DNA of 64,000 nt, taken from NCBI GenBank assembly GCA_016713925.1, contig JADJOH010000008.1:186001-250000 (forward strand), given 5' to 3'. Within the stretch, counting starts at the first letter, position 1. Every line of letters starts with the position of its first letter. Made by a program: the position numbers and the translations under genes. Positions 54,080 to 62,761 of the stretch are shown here, piece by piece. This DNA is from Bacteroidota bacterium. GTDB lineage: Bacteria > Bacteroidota > Bacteroidia > AKYH767-A > OLB10. Under the pieces are notes generated by a model. It was not told where the DNA came from. It saw only the letters and a list, made by a program, of their open reading frames with translations, and did not search any database.

Positions 54080-56287
54080 CTATCTTACCAGACGACCGCT
54101 CCAGGCATTCTGTTCGTTTTGTACAATGATCATATAGGCCCCTGGTGCAAGGTTGGATACATCCATTGTAATGGCTCCTTGCTCTATGTTTTGCAGGGTC
54201 TCTTTTTTAACTATTCTTCCTTGTAACGTGTACACCTGTACTTCAAAATTTCCCGCTGCTGCTGATGGAAGACTGATATTGATGATGTCTTTTGCAGGAT
54301 TAGGACTGATGTTTAAGGATGGTCCTGCTGTACTCAGTAATTCGGCTATTCCGGTGGTGGTGTTGCCAATCATCACTTCTGCCATTGGAGTTAAAATAGG
54401 GAGGTTGTTGTCGAAATAAATTCTTGCTTCATTGGAGATGAGCGTACCTACCGGAAGAGTTGGATAGGGCGTTGCACGCAGGATGATGTAACCCTTGCTG
54501 TTCACGGGATCAACACTATTTGGTGTGAGGTTGATGTTATTGAAGGAGAATTCTAACTCACGTGGGTAGAATATTCTGCTGGAATAACTATGACTGGAGG
54601 CAAGTACTTCAACCGTGTTCAGCATTAATTCGGTCGGTAAAACATCGGTAATGCGTACCGTTAGTGCATTGGCGGTTCCGGTATTTTCAAAGTCAATGCG
54701 GTAGGTGATGGGTTCCCCGGCAATGACGGAAGATTGTGGAATGGTGCCACTTGGGAATGCTGATTTTATATTGGGGTCGAAGGAATTAATAACTCGTGCC
54801 CAGCCATCTGACGTATTGTTCGAGATGTCAATATCTGTTCCCGGTGTTACTGTAAGTCCTGCCTGAAAATAAACAGAATCACCAATCACGAGTCCACTGT
54901 CTGCTTTTACATAAACGATGATGTCATAATTTTGTAACGGAAACAAAGTGGGCAATGTCCAGGTGAGTGTGTTTCCACTAACTGAAGATGGAGTGATGGA
55001 AGTACTATCCACCGCTACACTATCGGGCATGATAAAAGTAACCACCCCTCCGGCATTATCACTGCCGTTATTTTTTACATCGATGTTCACCAATGTGCGG
55101 ATGGTGGGGCGAACGGGTGCCGCGTTCAATGTGATCTCCATTTCAGTGGTTCCCGGAACCGGCACTAGCGCAAAATCATTGGCATTGGAAATATTGCCCG
55201 CAGCACTAAAATTAAAATTATACGAATTCGGATTCACAGTAAACCATGCAGCGATATTTGCCAAATCCACCGTATGTGGTCCGGTGCCAATGTACATGGA
55301 GTAGAGTCCGGTGGGATCAGTGATGTTATAGGCGTAAAAAGGATTGGACTGCACAAACTCATTCGCAACGCCGTATTCATTCACATCCTTGTTTCCGTTA
55401 TTATTAGCATCTACGTATACGGTACCCGTTACAATGCTGGGGTTGTTGATACCATCTACAATCATCACGTTGATGTCACGCATGGTGGTACCAATCAGCA
55501 CTCCGTTTCTGTATTCAGAAGCCAGCACGACCAAAACACCCTGTTGAAGAAGAACGGGTGTGAATGAAGATACGCCGGTGGTTGAATCAAAAAAGATGGG
55601 TGCATTGGTAGCAATAAATTGATTCGGGGAGTAAGGCCCAAAATATCCAATGGGGAAGGGGTTATAACTGGATACGTTTTGATTATCCCTTGGACCAATC
55701 AGAGAATACACAATACTGTCTCCGTCTGGTTCAATAGCGGTGTTCGGATAAACTGCTGGCTGGTTGAGGCAGAAAATCGGAACATTCAATGTGTTGAAGT
55801 CAGGCAAACTATTCGTCGGATAATTGAGATTATCCAACGTAGCTTCGCAAAAGGCACCGGCACTAGTAGGATTATTAATCGTGCTTATGGCCGCGCTCCT
55901 GCAACATTCGGAAATCCAGAATTTCCAGTTGTCACTGGCATTGGGAAGGACAATGGTATCCGCAAATTCAGTGATCTGAATGCCAAAGCCATTCGAACAA
56001 AGGAAAGGAACGGTTGGCGCACAGGTAAAGACCGGCATGATCTGCTGATTAACGATCGGCAGAGTAACCCAATAGAGCGAGCTTCCGGTTCCCACTGAGT
56101 CTGAATAGAAGACTTGAAGACTGGTCGGAGAAGGAATCCCGGCACAATCGCGGTACATGTAACCCTTTAATACGTAGGTGTTTGGGCTACCGGCATACTG
56201 GAGCGTAATCGACTGACAGAGAATGTGTGAGGCATTGGCTTGCCAGCTTAATAGCAATGCCAGAAGAAGGAATAATTGTTTTTTCAT
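54080..56287 (-). CDS. Large secreted multi-Ig protein with DUF11-like and T9SS domains
   Basis: The ATG at 56287 gives 735 residues; upstream codons to 56311 add eight residues before the signal peptide (MKKQLFLLLALLLSWQANA). The N-terminal half starts SHILCQSITLQYAGSPNTYVLKGYMYRDC, the typical opening of a Bacteroidota cysteine-rich surface module. Then comes a carboxypeptidase-regulatory-like part (GTVYVDANNNGNKDVNEYG), a CARDB/DUF11-type pair (VIAGEPITYRIDFENTGTAN, YFDNNLPILTPM) and a T9SS domain (NISPNPAKDIINIS ... SGRLVR). A structural adhesin role is likely. Its own terminator follows. Confidence 0.87.
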   Translation of the reverse strand: MKKQLFLLLALLLSWQANASHILCQSITLQYAGSPNTYVLKGYMYRDCAGIPSPTSLQVFYSDSVGTGSSLYWVTLPIVNQQIMPVFTCAPTVPFLCSNGFGIQITEFADTIVLPNASDNWKFWISECCRSAAISTINNPTSAGAFCEATLDNLNYPTNSLPDFNTLNVPIFCLNQPAVYPNTAIEPDGDSIVYSLIGPRDNQNVSSYNPFPIGYFGPYSPNQFIATNAPIFFDSTTGVSSFTPVLLQQGVLVVLASEYRNGVLIGTTMRDINVMIVDGINNPSIVTGTVYVDANNNGNKDVNEYGVANEFVQSNPFYAYNITDPTGLYSMYIGTGPHTVDLANIAAWFTVNPNSYNFNFSAAGNISNANDFALVPVPGTTEMEITLNAAPVRPTIRTLVNIDVKNNGSDNAGGVVTFIMPDSVAVDSTSITPSSVSGNTLTWTLPTLFPLQNYDIIVYVKADSGLVIGDSVYFQAGLTVTPGTDIDISNNTSDGWARVINSFDPNIKSAFPSGTIPQSSVIAGEPITYRIDFENTGTANALTVRITDVLPTELMLNTVEVLASSHSYSSRIFYPRELEFSFNNINLTPNSVDPVNSKGYIILRATPYPTLPVGTLISNEARIYFDNNLPILTPMAEVMIGNTTTGIAELLSTAGPSLNISPNPAKDIINISLPSAAAGNFEVQVYTLQGRIVKKETLQNIEQGAITMDVSNLAPGAYMIIVQNEQNAWSGRLVR

Positions 56288-56451
56288 AGGTGTTTTTTGG
56301 ATTTTGGTCAACGTATAAGAGCAGATGCAAAATCTCCCGAAATGGTTGCATGTGATGTAAAATTCCCGTTAAAATGAAAGAAAAATCATATTAATCATTG
56401 TAAAGTACAAGAAGAAGTCTCCTGTTCCCGGGATCTAATCCAAGACATTCT

Positions 56452-57375
56452 CTAATACACAAGTATTTCCGAAACAAACATCCATCCGTCTTCTCCGGCT
56501 CCTGCACTGCCTTCAGGGTTCTTCCCAATGCTTTGGATAGTAAATTTCAGAAGTTGTGCTTCTCCATCCACCGGAATAACGGCTCGATTGACAGCTTTGT
56601 CTTTCGTGATTTGACGAAACTGCACTTCTTCCTTTCCAATGTTGTATAGAATAGCACCGGGAGCATGTATCCAACTCACGGGATCATGCAGGTAGACGAA
56701 AACAATACTGTCTATTTTTTTTGTGCTGCCCAGATCAATTTCAATCACTCCGTCTTTACCAATCCAGCCTACCCAGTGCTTTCCTGTCCAGGGATAATCG
56801 CCGGTGATGCCATCGCATAAAGTAGCTGCCGGATTTGCATAATTGCGATCGCCTTTTACGAGCAGTTGTACATTTGCACCGGTAGATTTTGAAAACTCAA
56901 AAGGAAAAATCAGTTCATGGGTTTTGTTTTTATAGCTGCTTCGCACAATAAAATCTCCACTCTCCTGAATGATCACCGGTTGTTGATACTTTTTAAAAGT
57001 CGTTAATCCATCACCGTTACGAAAGGCGGTTTCGATATCCTGCTGAATTCTTGAGACCAGACTTAATTCAAGAGAGGGTTTGTTTTTCCCGGAGGATATC
57101 TTCAAGGAGGGTCGCATCCAGGTGGTGGAGTAATTTACGTGAAACTGATCCAGCAAGGATTGATGGGATAACAATCTTTTATAAAATTTAGCTTCATCAT
57201 GAAAGACCGTATCGGTCCAGAGGACTTCAGAGAGTGCACAAAGACGGGGCAAGAGCATATACTCCACCTGCTTTACATCGTACAAATACTCAGACCATAA
57301 ATTTGCCTGCGCGCCGAGGATGTACTTTGCTTCTTCTATATTCAATGAATCGGGGATGGGGCGGAAGGAGTACAC
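56452..57375 (-). CDS. GH20 beta-N-acetylhexosaminidase, C-terminal part after an in-frame stop
   Basis: Continues the frame of 57379-58719 after a single TAA codon. The first residues YSFRPIPDSLNIEEAKYILGAQANLWSEY belong to the GH20 barrel; QANLW is the conserved region with the substrate-binding Trp. The rest is a FN3-like/F5_8-type C-terminal domain found in large GH20 enzymes (DSIVFVYLHDPVSWIHAPGA, WMFVSEILVY). The GTG start at 57375 is probably not real. Confidence 0.82.
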   Translation of the reverse strand: MYSFRPIPDSLNIEEAKYILGAQANLWSEYLYDVKQVEYMLLPRLCALSEVLWTDTVFHDEAKFYKRLLSHQSLLDQFHVNYSTTWMRPSLKISSGKNKPSLELSLVSRIQQDIETAFRNGDGLTTFKKYQQPVIIQESGDFIVRSSYKNKTHELIFPFEFSKSTGANVQLLVKGDRNYANPAATLCDGITGDYPWTGKHWVGWIGKDGVIEIDLGSTKKIDSIVFVYLHDPVSWIHAPGAILYNIGKEEVQFRQITKDKAVNRAVIPVDGEAQLLKFTIQSIGKNPEGSAGAGEDGWMFVSEILVY

Positions 57376-57378
57376 TTT

Positions 57379-58719
57379 TTACAATGGGGTGAATCCACCG
57401 AATGCCAATGGTTCTGATGCCCGCTCGCCCTGATAATGATCAAAATAGCAATGTGTGCCCGGCGTCATGATAGCATCATGTCCGGATTTAGCTGCGGCGA
57501 TACCACCGCTGATACCCTGCCAGCTCATCACCGTGGCATTGGGTGCAAGGCCGCCTTCCAAAATTTCATCCCAGCCGATAATCTTTCTTCCTTTACTGTT
57601 CAGAAATTTTTCGATCCGCTGAATAAAATAACTCTGCAATTCATGTTCATCACGCAGGTTGTTGGCATAGCGCGTCTCGATGCATTTCGGACAGACCTTC
57701 CAGCGCGTTTTCGGACATTCATCTCCACCGATATGAATGTATTTTGATGGAAACAGTCCGATCACTTCCGTGAGAATATCTTCCAGAAAAGTAAATGTGG
57801 AATCTTTCACACAAAAGACATCGTCAAAAACACCCCATCCTTTGGCGACCTCTTTCACATCTCCTGTACAGGAATATTCAGGATAAGCTGCGAGTGCCGC
57901 CCTCGCATGTCCGGGCATTTCTATTTCCGGAATGATGTTGATCTTTCGTTGTTCCGCATACGCCACCACTTCACGGATATCATCCTGCGTAAAAAAACCA
58001 CCGTATCGCAAGCTGTCGAACTGCTGGTTGCGGTAGGGGCCTACCATACTTCCGTTCCTCCAGCCACCGATTTCAGTCAGCTTCGGATATTTTTTAATTT
58101 CAATCCGCCAGCCTTGATCATCGGTGAGGTGCCAGTGAAAATTGTTCATCTTGTGCAATGCGATCAGATCGATGTACCGCTTCACAAATTCCTTCGGCAT
58201 AAAATGCCGGCATACATCGAGGTGCACACCACGATAGGCAAACTTCGGTTGATCGACAATCACCAGACAAGGAATTTTATTTTCGGTTTTCCCGGCATGA
58301 AAGAGCAATTGCAGGAGGGTAGAACTGCCGCGCACAAGTCCTGCAGCACTTCCTTCCAGTACGATTCCGTTTTTCTTTACGGCAATGCGGTACTTCTCTG
58401 TAGTATCTTCTGCAAGAAGGGAAATCGCGATGTAATGATCTTTACGTCCTACTGTTTCAACTATCGGTAGTGCATAGCCGAGGGCCGTCTTCATCCAATC
58501 GTTTAACAGGACTGCAAATTGTCTGGATGAACTACTGCTCGCCAATAATTTTGTTTCCGGAGCTATTTTGAAGTGCCCTTTCTTATAGGCAATGCTGTTA
58601 GGAAGCGGTATTAAGTTTACTTTCTCTCCGGAATAAACTTTTGTATTCATGAGTACGAAAAGAAAAGTGACTGTCCACAGAAAACAATGAGAACTTCTAT
58701 TTAATATTTCATTACACAT
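57379..58719 (-). CDS. GH20 beta-N-acetylhexosaminidase, catalytic part
   Basis: A signal segment (HCFLWTVTFLFVLMNTKVYSG) precedes a GH20b N-terminal domain and the catalytic barrel: FHWHLTDDQGWRIEIKKYP, NIIPEIEMPGHARA and the acid/base pair in YIHIGGDECPKTRW (Asp333, Glu334). It should remove terminal GlcNAc or GalNAc from glycans or chitin oligomers in the periplasm. The frame stops at TAA (57379-57381) inside the barrel before the last strand. Reading TTG-GAA-AAA there would give PLEKVYSF. Its start is far from the transporter gene only by repeat DNA. Confidence 0.9.
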   Translation of the reverse strand: MCNEILNRSSHCFLWTVTFLFVLMNTKVYSGEKVNLIPLPNSIAYKKGHFKIAPETKLLASSSSSRQFAVLLNDWMKTALGYALPIVETVGRKDHYIAISLLAEDTTEKYRIAVKKNGIVLEGSAAGLVRGSSTLLQLLFHAGKTENKIPCLVIVDQPKFAYRGVHLDVCRHFMPKEFVKRYIDLIALHKMNNFHWHLTDDQGWRIEIKKYPKLTEIGGWRNGSMVGPYRNQQFDSLRYGGFFTQDDIREVVAYAEQRKINIIPEIEMPGHARAALAAYPEYSCTGDVKEVAKGWGVFDDVFCVKDSTFTFLEDILTEVIGLFPSKYIHIGGDECPKTRWKVCPKCIETRYANNLRDEHELQSYFIQRIEKFLNSKGRKIIGWDEILEGGLAPNATVMSWQGISGGIAAAKSGHDAIMTPGTHCYFDHYQGERASEPLAFGGFTPL

Positions 58720-58733
58720 GGTGTTTTATTTAA

Positions 58734-58844
58734 CGCAACGTTCGCTACGGTAGAGCAGCGGACGCAACGGGTAGTTGGTATGTTTAAACCTGCCGGCAGG
58801 AAGGCGCAACGTGCTTTTCGGTAAAGCAGCGGACGCAATGGTTA
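58734..58844. repeat. Direct repeat pair flanking a 12-bp palindrome
   Basis: Two 40-bp copies, 58734-58773 and 58805-58844, share CGCAACG, TAGAGCAGCGGACGCAA and TAAAGCAGCGGACGCAA phrases. Between them lies TTTAAACCTGCCGGCAGG with the palindrome CCTGCCGGCAGG (58789-58800). It lies between the GH20 and transporter genes. Confidence 0.75.
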
Positions 58845-58848
58845 TTTC

Positions 58849-60294
58849 TTAATGTGATGCCTTAGCAGTGTCATAGTGAATTCCCCGGGCAGCGAGAATA
58901 TGCTGTACTTTCCATCCATAGAAGGCGAGATAAGCAAAACAAAGAATTCCTACTATATAACTCCATTGAATCCCCAGCAGATCATCTGAAGCCAGCCATC
59001 CCTGCAACAAACTCACAAATCCGCCACCCATAATCATCATGATGAGGAAGCTGGAACCTTCGTTGGTATGTTTACCGAGTCCTGCTATCGCCAGCGTAAA
59101 GATACAAGGCCAGAGGGTAGAACAAAAGAGACCAACGCTGATAAAGGCATATACACTCGTGAGTCCGTCGCTGAGAATACCAATGAGCAAAGCGGTTATT
59201 CCGCAGAAAGAGAAAATCAACAATTGGCGGGCAGGATTACCTTTACTCAACAGATCAGCAATGATGATGATGATAATGACGAAAGCATACACATAAAATG
59301 GCGTAAGATCATTATTCGCGATCCTGTTGGCGAAGAGGAAGACACCGAAAGCGGCATAGGGAAGAATGAAATTCAGAAAGGTGCGGGTATTCTTCTTCAG
59401 ATCAAATGCTCCTACTGCGCCTGTCCAGCGTCCAATCATCAGACTCGCCCAGAACAAGGAGACATAGGGTGCGATTTCGTTTGTAGGCGTATTCAGATGG
59501 ATGCGCATGAATTCAGGAAGGTTAGAAGCTGTTGAAACTTCCACTCCCACATAGAGGAAGATCGCGATCATTCCCATCCATAACTGTGGGTAGGACAATG
59601 CGGATCCGGCTTCCTTCGCCGATTTATTTTGCACATCGGGAACTGTCTCTTCATGATGAATTTGATTCGGCAATGACGAGAAACGAAAAATAATGGCAAC
59701 AATTACAAAGGCTGCACCCAGCATAAGGTAAGGTCCTTTCACAGCAGAAAGAGATTCCAGATGCTCCCCTGCTTTCAACGAACCGAAAATCGCAAAGCTC
59801 ACGATGATGGGTCCGATGGTTGTCCCGATATTATTAATCCCACCGGCCAGACTCAACCGTTGCGCCCCTTTCTTAGGATCTCCAATGGTGATGGCGAGAG
59901 GATTGGCGGCTGTTTGTTGTAAAGAAAAACCCAATCCTACAATAAAGAGACCGGAAATCATCAAGCCAAAAGAAGAAGATTCCGCAGCCGGGAAGAACAA
60001 CAAGGTGCCCAATGCAGAAATAACCAACCCCAGTGCAATGCCATTCTTATACCCAATGCGATTTAAAATATCACCCCCTGTCGCTTTCGACATAAAATAA
60101 TAAATCAGCGATCCCACGGTATAAGCAACATAAAATGCAAAAGAAATCATCTGACTCTGCCATTGCTCCAGATTCAGTTTCTCTTTAAATACAGGAATCA
60201 GAATATCATTACTGGCGGCCACAAACCCCCAAAAGAAGAAAACAGAAATCAGAATAGGAAGGGCAGCAGCGGAACGGTTAGGTTGGTTATACAT
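58849..60294 (-). CDS. FucP/NagP-type sugar:proton symporter (MFS)
   Basis: The ATG at 60294 gives 481 residues; the open frame to 60438 simply translates the tandem repeat (VVTGR units) and is rejected. Twelve membrane helices with ILISVFFFWGFVAASNDILIP, GFSLQQTAANPLAI and GGINNIGTTIGPIIVS, the signature region of the FucP family (fucose, GlcNAc or other hexoses). SLFWASLMIGRWTGAVG and FCSTLWPCIFTLAIAGLG follow. The neighbouring GH20 hexosaminidase suggests uptake of GlcNAc (inference). Confidence 0.9.
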   Translation of the reverse strand: MYNQPNRSAAALPILISVFFFWGFVAASNDILIPVFKEKLNLEQWQSQMISFAFYVAYTVGSLIYYFMSKATGGDILNRIGYKNGIALGLVISALGTLLFFPAAESSSFGLMISGLFIVGLGFSLQQTAANPLAITIGDPKKGAQRLSLAGGINNIGTTIGPIIVSFAIFGSLKAGEHLESLSAVKGPYLMLGAAFVIVAIIFRFSSLPNQIHHEETVPDVQNKSAKEAGSALSYPQLWMGMIAIFLYVGVEVSTASNLPEFMRIHLNTPTNEIAPYVSLFWASLMIGRWTGAVGAFDLKKNTRTFLNFILPYAAFGVFLFANRIANNDLTPFYVYAFVIIIIIIADLLSKGNPARQLLIFSFCGITALLIGILSDGLTSVYAFISVGLFCSTLWPCIFTLAIAGLGKHTNEGSSFLIMMIMGGGFVSLLQGWLASDDLLGIQWSYIVGILCFAYLAFYGWKVQHILAARGIHYDTAKASH

Positions 60295-60333
60295 AATAGG
60301 TTTGAGGTGCTGAAAATAGAAAAAAATCTGTAA

Positions 60334-60800
60334 TGACAGGTCGCGACCTGTCACCACACGACCTGTCACCACACGGCCTGTCACCACACGACCTGTCACC
60401 ACACGACCTGTCACCACACGATCTGTCACCACACCCACGACCTGTCTCTACAACCACGACGTGTCACTACACCCCGGTCATCATCGTAAGGACAGGCCGC
60501 GACCTGTCCCTACAACCACCACCTCTCCCTACAACCACGACGTGTCACCACAACCACGACCAGTCACCACAACCACGACCTGTCCCTACACCCCGGTCAT
60601 CATCGTAAGGACAGGTCGCGACCTGTCCCTACACCCACGACCTGTCCCTATAATGACCTGTGACCACCATCCTGATCATCGTTGTAAGGACAGGTCGCGA
60701 CCTGTCCCTACACCCACGACCTATCCCTACACCCACGACCTATCCCTACACCCACGACCTGTCACTACAACCACGACCTGTCACTACCGCGACCTGTGAC
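60334..60800. repeat. Palindromic REP-like array next to a tyrosine transposase
   Basis: Perfect 20-nt palindromes TGACAGGTCGCGACCTGTCA (60334-60353) and GGACAGGTCGCGACCTGTCC (60609-60628 and 60688-60707) and a one-mismatch copy (60490-60509) lie in an array of ACGACCTGTCACTAC-like units. A 15-bp tandem repeat (ACCTGTCACCACACG, about six copies, 60346-60435) is included. On the minus strand three of the four palindromes (60490, 60609, 60688) are preceded by GTAG; the one at 60334 is preceded by TGTGG. GTAG at the hairpin foot is the signature of RAYT-recognised REP hairpins (established knowledge). All plus-strand ORFs here are artefacts. Confidence 0.9.
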
Positions 60801-61280
60801 TACTGCGGCTTGTGGTATTTTTTCCATCCACCGTTTCGGATTTAACCGGATATAGTTTTTCATACAAATAAATGCTGATTCGTTTCGGACGATATGATCA
60901 TGAAAGGAACGATGCCATTCAAAATCATGTACACCAGCCAGATGAATATATTTTGAGGTAGTGGTTTTATATGCACCCATCAATTCGGACAGGCTTTTGA
61001 TCTTTCCCTGATAGGAAGGTTCATCGGTAATTTCAAGGATTCCATGAATATGATCGGGCATTACTATGAAGCCGTGAGATTTGAGGTAAGGGTAAGTTTT
61101 AAGCAACCAATCCCATTGCTGATCTACTATATGACCATAATCCGATAATACCATTTTGCTATCAAACACATTACCAAAGTAAGGCTTTCTGTATTTCACT
61201 ATGGAAGTAATGAAGTACCGATTGCATGATGAATAGTCGAATCCGGGTAGCCGATTCTTTTTACGGGTGAAATATTTCAT
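60765..61280 (-). CDS. REP-associated tyrosine transposase (Y1/RAYT family)
   Basis: 171 residues. HUH/Y1 transposase features: YFITSIVKYRKPYFG, then the HUH motif in VMPDHIHGILEI and a late helix with the catalytic Tyr (FICMKNYIRLNPKRW). Family members bind and cleave REP-like hairpins as single strands. The last about 13 residues (AVVTGRGSDRSWL) are encoded by the repeat array itself, so the ORF reads into it. Intact motifs suggest an active gene. It lies beside its presumed substrate array. Confidence 0.9.
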   Translation of the reverse strand: MKYFTRKKNRLPGFDYSSCNRYFITSIVKYRKPYFGNVFDSKMVLSDYGHIVDQQWDWLLKTYPYLKSHGFIVMPDHIHGILEITDEPSYQGKIKSLSELMGAYKTTTSKYIHLAGVHDFEWHRSFHDHIVRNESAFICMKNYIRLNPKRWMEKIPQAAVVTGRGSDRSWL

Positions 61281-61446
61281 TAAATGGTTTTTATAAAATT
61301 GGTTTCGTTAAATATTAAATATGGATCTGTAAGTTTCCGTTGCAAAATTAATTGCGATTTCATGCAAATCTACCCTCCCTACCCCCACTTACCCTCCCAC
61401 AAACGAATACAAATGTTTATTTCGGCTTATCCTGTATTTACTGTTA

Positions 61447-61454
61447 TATATTTG
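61447..61454 (+). promoter_or_regulatory. TAnnTTTG promoter element of recQ
   Basis: TATATTTG is an exact -7 match, 36 bp before the chosen ATG at 61490. The -33 element is weak (TTCG at 61421-61424). Confidence 0.45.
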
Positions 61455-61489
61455 CCTCATTCATTTTAAACACCTTTAAAATAATTGAT

Positions 61490-62761
61490 ATGAACAGGAA
61501 AGAGGCAGAAGTGCAATTGAAAAAGATTTTTGGATTTAATCATTTTCATGATGAACAGTGGACCACGATAAAACATGTATTGCATGGTGATCGGGTGTTG
61601 CTGATTGAACGAACGGGTTTCGGAAAGTCGCTCTGTTATCAGTTTCCGGCTGCAGTATTACCGGGAATTACGATCATTTTTTCACCGTTGATTGCCTTGA
61701 TGCGCGATCAGGTGCAGAAATTGAATAGTTTAGGTATTGATGCCCGCTGCCTGAACAGTGAACAGAATTCATTAGAGAATTCAAAAATCCTGAAGGAAGC
61801 GAAAGAGGGTAAAATCAAAATATTGTACATCGCTCCCGAGCGTATGGATAATGTGGCCTGGGTGAAGACCGTAAAACAGTTAAACTTATCCATGGTGGTG
61901 GTGGATGAAGCACATTGCATTTCTGTTTGGGGTCATGATTTTCGTCCTGCTTTTCGGAGGATTATTGAATTAGTGAAAACATTGCCGGTGGGTATTCCTG
62001 TCCTGGCAACGACTGCTACTGCTACGAAGACCGTGGAGGAAGATATTATTCAACAGATGGGTGGCAATGCGAAGTCCATTCGGGGAAAATTGATGCGTGA
62101 TAATTTGCAGTTGCAGGTGATTCAGGTAGGATGTCAGGATGATAAACTGATCTGGCTGGCTCAACATCTTGAAAAACTGGAAGGATCAGGAATTATTTAT
62201 ACAGGTACGCGAAAAGATGTTACCCGTTATACGAATTGGCTGAAACAAAATGATATTCCCTGTGCCGGATACCATGCCGGTTTATCGCCTGCAGAGAGGG
62301 TGAAGATCGAGAAAGGTCTCATGAACAACGATTGGAAATGTGTCATCTCTACTAACGCTCTGGGTATGGGAATTGACAAGCCCGATATTCGTTTTATTAT
62401 TCACACTCAAATTCCGCAATCTCCGATTCATTATTATCAGGAAATTGGTCGGGCCGGACGAGATGGCGATACCGGAAGAGTGATTTTACTGTATCACTTT
62501 ACAGATGTTAAGCTTCCGCAGATGTTTATCAATTTCTCTAAACCTGCTGTGAACAGCTATATGAAAGTTATTCAATTGTTGCAGGAGAAGCGATTTACAG
62601 AACAAGAACTATGTAAGAAAACAAATATTTTCGATGCAGCAATGCGTTCTATAAAAGCAGATCTTATCGAACAGGGACTCATTGCGGAAAAGCAAGTGGG
62701 ACAAAAGAAATATTTGCAAATCATTACCAAGGGCACCACCCATGGATTTCCGCATGATTGA
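61490..62761 (+). CDS. recQ: RecQ-type DNA helicase, main part
   Basis: The ATG at 61490 removes a spurious extension. SF2 RecQ helicase motifs are present: Walker A in LIERTGFGKSLCYQFP (Bacteroidota variant ERTGFGKS), FSPLIALMRDQ, DEAH in VVVDEAHCISVWGHDFRP, TTATATKTV, STNALGMGIDKPDIRF and QEIGRAGRDGD (motif VI). It should unwind DNA 3'-5' in recombination repair. The frame breaks at the GGG run 62731-62733; with two G it continues as TKAPPMDFRMID in 62682-63089. Whole product about 533 residues, without an obvious HRDC domain. Confidence 0.92.
   Translation: MNRKEAEVQLKKIFGFNHFHDEQWTTIKHVLHGDRVLLIERTGFGKSLCYQFPAAVLPGITIIFSPLIALMRDQVQKLNSLGIDARCLNSEQNSLENSKILKEAKEGKIKILYIAPERMDNVAWVKTVKQLNLSMVVVDEAHCISVWGHDFRPAFRRIIELVKTLPVGIPVLATTATATKTVEEDIIQQMGGNAKSIRGKLMRDNLQLQVIQVGCQDDKLIWLAQHLEKLEGSGIIYTGTRKDVTRYTNWLKQNDIPCAGYHAGLSPAERVKIEKGLMNNDWKCVISTNALGMGIDKPDIRFIIHTQIPQSPIHYYQEIGRAGRDGDTGRVILLYHFTDVKLPQMFINFSKPAVNSYMKVIQLLQEKRFTEQELCKKTNIFDAAMRSIKADLIEQGLIAEKQVGQKKYLQIITKGTTHGFPHD

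Noticed and set aside
57907..58470. 187-residue plus-strand ORF
   Set aside because: Antisense to the GH20 catalytic domain, which has clear motifs on the minus strand.
60333..60845. Plus-strand ORFs with SPHDL-type and TTTTC-type repeats (60333-60608, 60461-60799, 60660-60845)
   Set aside because: They translate the palindromic array; composition is fully explained by the repeats and the frame is not protein-like.
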